Shown in pieces: positions 1 through 5,174 of a stretch of 22,395 bases of DNA. The notes under the pieces were generated by a model that was given only the letters and a program-made list of their open reading frames with translations, was not told where the DNA came from and made no database searches. How positions within the stretch are numbered: the first letter of the stretch is position 1; each line of letters begins with the position of its first letter. Source of the DNA: CAINDZ01 sp041908585 (GTDB lineage: Bacteria > Krumholzibacteriota > Krumholzibacteriia > LZORAL124-64-63); the NCBI GenBank assembly GCA_041908585.1, contig JAYRFB010000055.1:1-22395 (forward strand). Direction: 5' to 3'. The translations under genes were made by a program, and so were the position numbers.

Positions 1-543
1 CGCCGGGATCGTGCCGACATCGAGCGTTTCCTGTCGGGCGACACGGACGGATTCGAGCAGCTCATGAACCGCTACCGGCAGCCGGCCTACGGCATTGCCC
101 TGGGCCTGACGGGCAATCATGACGACGCGATGGACGCGGTGCAGAAGTCGTTCCTGCGCGTGCACCGCTCGCTGGCGCGCTTCCGCCTGGAGGAGCCGTT
201 CTTCCCCTGGCTCTACCGCATCGTCCGCAACACGGCGCTCAACCAGCGGCGCGACGAGAAGCGACACCAGGGTGACATCCCGCTCGAGTTCGTCGAGCGG
301 CCCGACGGCGCCCCTGACGCACTGGCGACGGCCGAGGCGAACGACCTGCGCGAGCGGCTCGGCCGCGCTCTCTCGGAACTGCCCCCGGAGATGCGCTCGG
401 TCTTCATGATGTACCACTTCCAGGGCCGCAAGTACCGCGAGATCGCCGATGCCATGGGCATCCCGCTGGGCACGGTGATGTCCCGCCTGCACGCCGCCCG
501 CCAGCGGCTGCGCCCGGCGCTCGGCCTGGAGGAGGCGCCATGA
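1..543 (+). CDS. ECF-type RNA polymerase sigma factor (5' end cut by window edge)
   Basis: The reading frame is open from base 1, so the start lies outside the window. The first in-frame ATG (base 64) falls inside the conserved helix of region 2.1, because the upstream codons read ADIERFLSGDTDGFEQL, a typical sigma70 region 2 N-terminus. Region 2 continues through the DAVQKSFLRVHRSL segment and the FFPWLYRIVRNTALNQRR segment (regions 2.3-2.4). Region 4 is the ELPPEMRSVFMMYHFQGRKYREIADAMGIP helix-turn-helix followed by GTVMSRLHAARQRL. There is no region 3, as expected for ECF sigma factors. The stop overlaps the next start as ATGA (540-543), which means translational coupling to the anti-sigma-like gene. 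The role is inferred: directing RNA polymerase to a stress or envelope regulon. The ECF subgroup cannot be assigned by eye. Confidence 0.93.
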   Translation, partial: RRDRADIERFLSGDTDGFEQLMNRYRQPAYGIALGLTGNHDDAMDAVQKSFLRVHRSLARFRLEEPFFPWLYRIVRNTALNQRRDEKRHQGDIPLEFVERPDGAPDALATAEANDLRERLGRALSELPPEMRSVFMMYHFQGRKYREIADAMGIPLGTVMSRLHAARQRLRPALGLEEAP

Positions 544-998
544 ACACGCGCCCCTTCGACCCCGAGCAGGACGGCCCGCTGCTGTCGGCCTATGTCGACG
601 GCGAGCTCGAGGGCGAGGACCTGGCCCGCGTCGAGGCCCACCTGGCGGCCAGTCCCGAGGCGCGGCGCGAGGTGGAGCGGCTGCGCGCGTTCAACCGCGC
701 CACGGCCGGCCTGCGCCTGCGCGAGGCGCCGCCCGAGGACTGGGAGGCGTTCTGGGACGGGGCCTACAATCGCGCCGAGCGCTCGCTGGGCTGGGTTCTG
801 CTCGTCGCCGGGGTCGTCGTGGTCGGCACCTGGGCGCTGTGGCTGGCCGGCCGGGCGATCGTGGCGGCGGAGCTGCCCCTGCTGGTGAAGCTGGCCCTGG
901 CGGCGGGCACCGGCGGCGTGGCCGTGCTGCTGGTCTCGGTGCTGCGCGAGCGGCTGTTCACGCGCCGGCGCACCCGCTACGACGACATCGTCCGCTGA
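540..998 (+). CDS. Anti-sigma-factor-like membrane protein, two TM segments, no zinc ligands
   Basis: This 152-aa protein overlaps the sigma factor gene by 4 nt. Residues 14-20 (LLSAYVDGEL context) and the following helices to about residue 60 resemble the N-terminal anti-sigma domain (ZAS/RsrA-like). The usual HxxxCxxC zinc motif is not intact: His34 is present, but the positions where the two Cys would sit are Ser and Ala. Two hydrophobic segments (about 84-103 and 113-135) are separated by a short loop, and the C-terminus is basic (RRRTR). The N-terminal domain is therefore predicted to be cytoplasmic and the C-terminus to return to the cytoplasm. Gene order and overlap support a sigma/anti-sigma pair. 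Lack of Cys argues against direct thiol sensing. The assignment as anti-sigma rests on context plus the short N-terminal motif. Confidence 0.75.
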   Translation: MNTRPFDPEQDGPLLSAYVDGELEGEDLARVEAHLAASPEARREVERLRAFNRATAGLRLREAPPEDWEAFWDGAYNRAERSLGWVLLVAGVVVVGTWALWLAGRAIVAAELPLLVKLALAAGTGGVAVLLVSVLRERLFTRRRTRYDDIVR

Positions 999-1008
999 GG
1001 AGGCATCC

Positions 1009-1341
1009 GTGAGGAATCCCATCATCGTCACGACGACCGAGCAGATCGCCGGCAAGCGCATCGTCAGGACCATCGGCCTGGTGCGCGGCAACACGATCCG
1101 TTCGCGGCACGCGGGGCGCGACTTCATGGCCTCGTTGCGCAACTTCGTCGGCGGCGAGGTCACCGAGTACACCAAGATGATCGCCGAGTCCCGCGAGGAG
1201 GCGCTCGATCGCATGATCGCGCAGGCGGGTGCGAACGGCGCCAACGCCGTGATCGGCGTGCGCTTCGCCTCGGCGGAGATCATGGACCGGGCCGCCGAGC
1301 TGCTGGCCTACGGCACGGCGGTGGTGGTCGAGGACGCCTGA
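1009..1341 (+). CDS. YbjQ/UPF0145-family protein
   Basis: This small 110-aa soluble protein has a GTG start preceded by a perfect AGGAGG (998-1003) that overlaps the upstream stop region, so it is the third gene of the sigma operon. The fold signature of the YbjQ (UPF0145, 'heavy-metal-binding') family is visible: IIVTTTEQIAGKRIV at the N-terminus, the GLVRGNTIRSRHAG stretch, the helix with YTKMIAESREEALDRM, then GANAVIGVRFASAEI and the terminal AYGTAVVV strand. Length is normal for the family (about 105-110 aa). Family members form pentamers. The biochemical role is unknown, and the heavy-metal label rests on weak evidence. Its place behind an ECF sigma/anti-sigma pair suggests it may be part of the same envelope or stress response, which is an inference. 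Confidence 0.9.
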   Translation: MRNPIIVTTTEQIAGKRIVRTIGLVRGNTIRSRHAGRDFMASLRNFVGGEVTEYTKMIAESREEALDRMIAQAGANGANAVIGVRFASAEIMDRAAELLAYGTAVVVEDA

Positions 1342-1380
1342 CCGGCAGCACATTCGCCGGCTCGGCGACGGACCACGGAC

Positions 1381-1415
1381 AGGAAGAGGGCGCCCGCCGG
1401 GAGCGCCCTCTTCCT
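1381..1415 (+). terminator. Rho-independent-type terminator after the sigma operon
   Basis: A perfect 13-bp inverted repeat (AGGAAGAGGGCGC at 1381-1393 and its complement at 1403-1415) encloses a 9-nt loop and is followed on the plus strand by TGTGTT. It lies 40 nt after the YbjQ stop and 35 nt beyond the end of the convergent ferredoxin gene. The T tract is weak, but the stem is long and lies between convergent genes. It may also act in the minus direction, where the tail has fewer T residues. Confidence 0.8.
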
Positions 1416-1449
1416 TGTGTTCAACGACAGTCCTGGCGCGCGGCGCGAC

Positions 1450-1629
1450 TCAGGCGTCGACCATGCTGATCGCGTCCTCGGGGCAGGCGTCGATGCAGGC
1501 TTCGCAGTCGATGCACTCCTCGGGATTGACCCAGGCCTTGCCGTCGACCATCGAGATCACTTCGGTCGGGCAGGCGTCGATGCAGGTTTCGCACGCGTTG
1601 CACAGGCTCTTGTCGACAAAGGCGGGCAT
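1450..1629 (-). CDS. 2[4Fe-4S] bacterial-type ferredoxin (59 aa)
   Basis: This short gene has an ATG at 1627-1629, a textbook AGGAGG at 1638-1643 spaced 8 nt before it, and a TGA at 1450-1452. The protein has two CxxCxxCxxxCP clusters: Cys10, 13, 16 and 20, and Cys39, 42, 45 and 49. It therefore binds two [4Fe-4S] clusters as a low-potential cytoplasmic electron carrier. It is strongly two-fold repetitive: the half containing CETCIDACPTEVISMVD matches CEACIDACPEDAISMVD 29 residues later. It is highly acidic, as usual for clostridial-type ferredoxins. It is monocistronic, with a good promoter at 1693-1721 and a convergent terminator hairpin downstream. The redox partners are unknown. One candidate in this window is the YgfK-type oxidoreductase at 18583, but nothing in the sequence links them. 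Confidence 0.95.
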   Translation of the reverse strand: MPAFVDKSLCNACETCIDACPTEVISMVDGKAWVNPEECIDCEACIDACPEDAISMVDA

Positions 1630-1692
1630 CGCTTCATCCTCCTGGGGGGTCGGTGCCGGCGCCGCACCCAGGGGGCGGCGGTGGTCGGCGCG

Positions 1693-1721
1693 AATATGAG
1701 CGATTGAGCGGGCGCTGTCAA
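1693..1721 (-). promoter_or_regulatory. Sigma70-type promoter of the ferredoxin gene
   Basis: Read on the minus strand, a perfect -35 TTGACA (1716-1721) is separated by 17 nt from a -10 CATATT (1693-1698, 5 of 6 consensus). The predicted start is about 55 nt before the ferredoxin ATG. The region is clearly AT-richer than its surroundings. Confidence 0.75.
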
Positions 1722-1736
1722 ATCGACCTTGGTTCT

Positions 1737-1782
1737 CAATTGACGGGTCAAACGATTTAATCGCAATTGATTGTGCGAATCA
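1737..1782. promoter_or_regulatory. AT-rich cluster of short inverted repeats upstream of the ferredoxin promoter (candidate operator)
   Basis: Just upstream of the ferredoxin -35 box lie several small dyads in otherwise GC-rich DNA: CAATTG at 1737-1742 and again at 1764-1769, CGATT-T-AATCG at 1753-1763, and TGATT-N5-AATCA at 1768-1782. The last resembles a CRP/FNR-type dyad in outline but does not have FNR spacing. The position (-50 to -95 relative to the predicted start) fits an activator site. No regulator can be named from the sequence. Confidence 0.35.
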
Positions 1783-1885
1783 GCCCCGGGTCGGTCCGGG
1801 TTGGGAAACCGGCGCCGGGGAGGGCGCGGGCGGAGAAATCGAGCGCGCCGGGGACGTTGGGCTCACCACCGGCGGGCAACCGGAC

Positions 1886-2317
1886 TCAGCGGTCGCGGTC
1901 CAGCCCGGGGCCGCCGCGGCGCGCCAGCAGGGGCGGCAGGCAGGCCAGCAGCATGACCACGTCGCGCCACAGCAGGTCCATCCCCACGGCGTGGCCGCCA
2001 TCGGTGTGGAAGCAGCCGCAGCTGATGTCCAGCCCGCGCGCCAGCGCGCTGCCGATCGCGACGATGAAGACAGCGAGCATGAACGCGCAGAGCAGGGCGG
2101 CGCCCCGCCGCTGCCAGCCGAGCACGAGCGCCGCGCCCGCCACCAGCTCCAGCGGCGGCAGCAGCAGCGCGGCCGGGTGCAGCAGCGCATACGGCACCAG
2201 GCGGTAGTGATGGATCGCCTTGGCGAACTCGGCGGGGTGGGCCAGCTTGTCCAGCGAGGCCCAGATGAACACACCGCCCACGGCCAGGCGGCAGGCGAGC
2301 GCCAGCCAGCGCATCAC
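1886..2317 (-). CDS. MauE/DoxX-family integral membrane protein with CGC motif
   Basis: This 143-aa polytopic protein has about four hydrophobic segments: residues 5-22, 48-68, 73-92 and 117-134. Two features mark the MauE/DoxX-like family: the N-terminal RLAVGGVFIWASLDKLAHPAEFAKAIHHYRL stretch, and the motif SCGCF with Cys100 and Cys102 in the loop before the last TM segment. MauE is needed for methylamine dehydrogenase maturation in methylotrophs. Relatives elsewhere are thought to work in membrane thiol or disulfide transfer, so the CxC pair is the likely redox site. It is the last gene of a three-gene operon; its ATG overlaps the stop of the rhodanese-like gene (ATGA, 2314-2317). A second in-frame ATG follows immediately, so the start could be one codon later. 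No methylamine genes are nearby, so a general thiol-redox role is more likely. Confidence 0.85.
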   Translation of the reverse strand: MMRWLALACRLAVGGVFIWASLDKLAHPAEFAKAIHHYRLVPYALLHPAALLLPPLELVAGAALVLGWQRRGAALLCAFMLAVFIVAIGSALARGLDISCGCFHTDGGHAVGMDLLWRDVVMLLACLPPLLARRGGPGLDRDR

Positions 2318-2847
2318 GGCGCCTCCCCGGCCGGTGCCGGCTCGCGCGGCGAGACCGGCCCGCCGCCGGCGCGCCAGGCGTCAAGGCCGCCCTGCAGGAG
2401 CGCGAGGTTCCCGTAGCCGCGCTGCTTCAGCCGGGCGGCGACGTTGTTCGCCAGCGCCAGGTTGCCGTCACCGTAGAGGATCATGGGCATCTCCGGCGTG
2501 ACGATGTCCAGCAGTGCCAGCAGGTCGTCGTCGAAGGAATCGGGGCGAAGGGTGAACGCGCCGGGGACGGAATCCCCGGCGTCCGGGCCGTACTCGCGCG
2601 TGTCGATGAACAGGTGGGCGCCCGCGTCGAAATGGTCCCTTGCTGCGGCGACCTCGACCAGCGGGGCGCTGAGGTCCAGCTCGTAGGCGGTGGGGTCGGC
2701 GGCCAGCGGCAGGCGCGGGGGCCAGGCGGCCCAGCGGGCCGCCGCGAGCGCGACGGCCAGCAGCAGCAGGAACAGGGCCTGCCGCGCGGCCACCCGCAGC
2801 GGCGACGCGGAAACGGGCTGGCTCGCGCCGGACCAGGTGCGCGCCAT
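2314..2847 (-). CDS. Membrane-anchored rhodanese-like domain protein lacking the catalytic cysteine
   Basis: The protein has 177 aa. A hydrophobic segment at about 22-42 would anchor it with the C-terminal domain outside the cytoplasm. Residues 55-165 have the rhodanese layout: FIDTRE (80-85), the degenerate SVPGA (93-97) in place of GHIPGA, the ILYGDGNL strand-loop (123-130), and the terminal NLALLQGGLDAWRAGG, which is very typical of the fold. In active rhodaneses the loop reads YCxxGxRS; here it is Y125-G-D-G-N, so the Cys is absent. It is therefore probably not a sulfurtransferase but a binding or scaffold domain. It sits 4 nt after the DUF1573 gene and overlaps the MauE-like gene, so all three are likely made together. 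Confidence 0.85.
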   Translation of the reverse strand: MARTWSGASQPVSASPLRVAARQALFLLLLAVALAAARWAAWPPRLPLAADPTAYELDLSAPLVEVAAARDHFDAGAHLFIDTREYGPDAGDSVPGAFTLRPDSFDDDLLALLDIVTPEMPMILYGDGNLALANNVAARLKQRGYGNLALLQGGLDAWRAGGGPVSPREPAPAGEAP

Positions 2848-2851
2848 CGTG

Positions 2852-3856
2852 CTACATCCGGACCATGTAGGAGACCGGCACCTCGATGACCGGCACCGAC
2901 TTCAGGTTCGTGTAGACCCGCAGCGTGCCGGTGATGCGACCCTTGGCCGCGGCGACCCGCGGGTCCGAGCCGGGAATGGGCGCCCCGGTCAGCTTGATGT
3001 GGGTCTCCTGCCGGGGCACCGTCTCGACGACCTGCAGCTTGATCTCGGGCAGGTCGATCTCGGCCTTCGTGACCTTGAAGTCGAGCGGCGGCTTGGCGGC
3101 GAAGATCTTCACGCTCGTGTCGAAGCTGGGCCGGTAAAGGAGGCTGACGGCCTCGGGCGAGGCGCTGACCTCGGCGGTGACCGTCGCGCGCAGCTCGATG
3201 TCGACCGTCGGGCGCTCGGGCACATTCGTGGCGACGCGCACGACGTCGGTGTGCAGGCCGGACGGCAGGCGTGCCGGGCGCGTGATCTCCAGCCGGGCCT
3301 TGTGCGCGTCGCCGTCGACGCCGTTGACGACGCGCACGTCGAACAGGCCCTTCTGCGTCTTGTCGGCCTGCAGCTTGAGCGCCACCTCCGGGGCGGTGAA
3401 GGTCACGTTCCGGGAGGCGACCTCGCCCAGCAGGCTGCTGGAGAAGCCGATGCGCTCGCTGACCGGGTCGACCAGCAGCACCGCGCGCACATCGGCCGCC
3501 AGCGGCAGCTCGACCACGCGGCGATCCGGGTCGTTCGAGGTGATCTTGACCAGCTTGTAGACCGCGCCGCTGAACGTCTTGCTGTCGAAGTGGACGGTCA
3601 GCTCGGTGGACTCGCCGGCAGCCAGGGACTTGACCTTGAGCTCGGGGACCGTGCAGCCGCAATCGGCGTGGACGTCCTCGATGACCAGCAGCCCGGCGCC
3701 GACGTTGGTGACCTTCACCTTCGCCGTGCGCGTCTCCATCTGCTTCATCTTGCCCAGGTCGAGGGAGCTCGGCTCGAGCTTGATCGACTGGGCCGTGGCG
3801 GCACCGGCGGCCAGGAGGGCGGGCACGAGGATCAGCATGGGCAGCAGGCGTCGCAT
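2852..3856 (-). CDS. Exported DUF1573-domain protein
   Basis: A signal peptide (MRRLLPMLILVPALLAAGAATAQS) is followed by a DUF1573/ASPM-SPD-2-Hydin-like Ig domain. That domain has the pattern LDLGKMKQMETRTAKVKVTN, then VEDVHADCGCTVP-like residues with Cys66 and Cys68, then GESTELTVHFDSKTFSG and the KITSNDP strand. Two further beta-sandwich segments follow to residue 334, one containing PSGLHTDVVRVATNVPERP. I chose the ATG at 3854-3856 because TGGAGA lies 9 nt before it. An ATG five codons earlier (3869-3871) has no Shine-Dalgarno site. It is the first gene of the operon with the rhodanese-like and MauE-like genes. The CGC in DUF1573 and the CGC in MauE are both extracytoplasmic or membrane thiols, which suggests a redox or metal-handling unit (inference). 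No good promoter was found upstream. Confidence 0.88.
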   Translation of the reverse strand: MRRLLPMLILVPALLAAGAATAQSIKLEPSSLDLGKMKQMETRTAKVKVTNVGAGLLVIEDVHADCGCTVPELKVKSLAAGESTELTVHFDSKTFSGAVYKLVKITSNDPDRRVVELPLAADVRAVLLVDPVSERIGFSSSLLGEVASRNVTFTAPEVALKLQADKTQKGLFDVRVVNGVDGDAHKARLEITRPARLPSGLHTDVVRVATNVPERPTVDIELRATVTAEVSASPEAVSLLYRPSFDTSVKIFAAKPPLDFKVTKAEIDLPEIKLQVVETVPRQETHIKLTGAPIPGSDPRVAAAKGRITGTLRVYTNLKSVPVIEVPVSYMVRM

Positions 3857-4213
3857 GGGGCGGGTCTCCATTCGGTTTGTCGCGTCCAGTCGGGCGTTCG
3901 CGACCGGTTGCGCTCTCGCGGTCGTCCCCGGCCACTGTGGTCCGGGCCTCCGCGGCCCGTCGCCAGGGGGTACGGGCCCCCTGGCCCCCGGTGAGCCCGA
4001 ACCGGCTCATACCCCGACCGGGTCGCCGCGGTTCCGGCCTAATCGCCCCGACAGGATGCGCCCGATCGGGTGCGCTGGCAAGCCCGTGGACGCGCCCCGG
4101 ACCGACGGGAGCCCGGGCCCGCTGGCCGCCCGCGATGAAGTGGCCTTATCATGGCCGGCGCGCCGCCCGGGAAGTTCGTCGGCCGGGCGCTGCCGCGCCG
4201 AAGGGAGGGGACC
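3857..4213. other. 357-bp divergent intergenic region with a run of stem-loops
   Basis: No convincing gene is present between the DUF1573 operon (minus) and cysE (plus). The centre holds consecutive inverted repeats: CGGGCC/GGCCCG (3943-3959), a perfect 9-bp stem GCCAGGGGG/CCCCCTGGC with a 6-nt loop (3962-3985), TGAGCC/GGCTCA (3992-4009), CGACC/GGTCG (4015-4025) and the palindrome CCCGATCGGG (4061-4070). None carries a T tract. A TATCAT at 4147-4152 could be a cysE -10 element, but no -35 matches. Short GC stems arise often by chance at this base composition; only the 9-bp stem is notable. Confidence 0.4.
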
Positions 4214-5143
4214 GTGACCGATGCGGAACGAAGCGGGCGCCTGCGGGAACTGGCCCGGGCCATGGCCGACAGCTACCGGGACCTGCCGGGCCTGACGCGC
4301 TCGGGGCCTGAAGAGCTGCCGTCGCCCGCCACCATCGAGCGCCTGCTCGAGGACCTGCTGGGCCTGGTGTTCCCGGGCTACCATGGCGTGTCGGTGCCGC
4401 CTGGCGCGGACCTGGAGCTCCAGCTGGGCGGCCGGCTGGACGACGCCAGCCGCCGCCTGACCGGCGTGCTGGCGGACATCCTCAGTTTCTGCCATCGCCG
4501 GGGCAGCCGCTGCGAGGACCTCTGGAACCCGCTGCCCGGCGCCGATCCGGACGTCGCGGCGTCGGACCGTTACGTGGCATCGGCGCGGCGCCTGGCGCTC
4601 GATTACCTCCGGCAGCTGCCGGCGGTGCGGGACCTGGCCGCCGGGGACGTGCGGGCCGCCTTCGAGGGTGATCCCGCCGCGGGCTCCTTCGAGGAGATCA
4701 TCCTGTGCTACCCGGGCGTGCTCGCGGTGACGGTCCACCGGCTGTCGCACCCGCTCCACGGACTGGGCGTGCCGCTCCTGCCGCGAATGCTCAGCGAGTG
4801 GGCGCATCGCCAGACGGGCATCGACATCCACCCCGGGGCCGAGATCGGGCCTGCCTTCTTCATCGACCACGGGACCGGCGTCGTGATCGGCGAGACGACC
4901 CGCATCGGTGCCGGCGTGAAGATCTACCAGGGCGTGACGCTCGGGGCGCTGAGCTTCCCGCGCAACCCCGACGGCACGCTGGTCAAGGGCGGGAGGCGGC
5001 ACCCGACCATCGGCGACGGCGTGACGATCTACGCCAACGCCACGATCCTCGGCGGCGAGACGGAGATCGGGGCCGGCGCGGTCATCGGCGGCGGCACCTG
5101 GATCACGGCGTCGGTCGCCGCGGGGGCGCGCATCGTCAAGTGA
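4214..5143 (+). CDS. cysE: Serine O-acetyltransferase (first step of cysteine synthesis from serine)
   Basis: The enzyme transfers acetyl from acetyl-CoA to L-serine to give O-acetylserine, the substrate of cysteine synthase. The 309-aa protein has an N-terminal helical domain (about 1-195) with SFEEIILCYPGVLAVTVHRLSH, then a left-handed beta-helix of hexapeptide repeats (about 203-309). Catalytic residues known from E. coli CysE are in place: Asp204 in DIHPGA, His219 in FIDHGTG (the Asp/His dyad) and His263 in RRHPTIGDG. The loop SFPRNPDGTLVKGG before the last His is the longer form seen in many bacterial and plant-like enzymes. The start is the GTG at 4214, with GGGAGGGG at 4203-4210. An ATG 21 codons upstream would add an unconserved, Arg/Pro-rich stretch and has no ribosome site. 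No cysK is adjacent. Confidence 0.95.
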   Translation: MTDAERSGRLRELARAMADSYRDLPGLTRSGPEELPSPATIERLLEDLLGLVFPGYHGVSVPPGADLELQLGGRLDDASRRLTGVLADILSFCHRRGSRCEDLWNPLPGADPDVAASDRYVASARRLALDYLRQLPAVRDLAAGDVRAAFEGDPAAGSFEEIILCYPGVLAVTVHRLSHPLHGLGVPLLPRMLSEWAHRQTGIDIHPGAEIGPAFFIDHGTGVVIGETTRIGAGVKIYQGVTLGALSFPRNPDGTLVKGGRRHPTIGDGVTIYANATILGGETEIGAGAVIGGGTWITASVAAGARIVK

Positions 5144-5168
5144 CGTCCGCGGGCCGGCGTGCTAGGAT
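5140..5168 (+). promoter_or_regulatory. Candidate promoter of the M1 peptidase gene, start coincident with the ATG
   Basis: GTGACG (5140-5145, 4 of 6 to TTGACA) and TAGGAT (5163-5168) are spaced 17 nt. The predicted transcription start, about 7 nt on, falls at the ATG (5175), which would give a leaderless or nearly leaderless mRNA. The same bases AGGA (5164-5167) could instead be the Shine-Dalgarno site of a message read through from cysE. The two readings exclude each other for any one transcript. Confidence 0.4.
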
Positions 5169-5174
5169 GGCGGC

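Noticed and set aside
1768..1782. TGATT-N5-AATCA read as an FNR box
   Set aside because: The FNR consensus is TTGAT-N4-ATCAA. Spacing and half-sites do not fit, so only a generic operator candidate is kept.
2481..4010. Open frame of 509 codons on the minus strand overlapping DUF1573 and the rhodanese-like gene in another frame
   Set aside because: It is frame-shifted relative to the conserved protein sequences and is Arg/Gly-rich without motifs.
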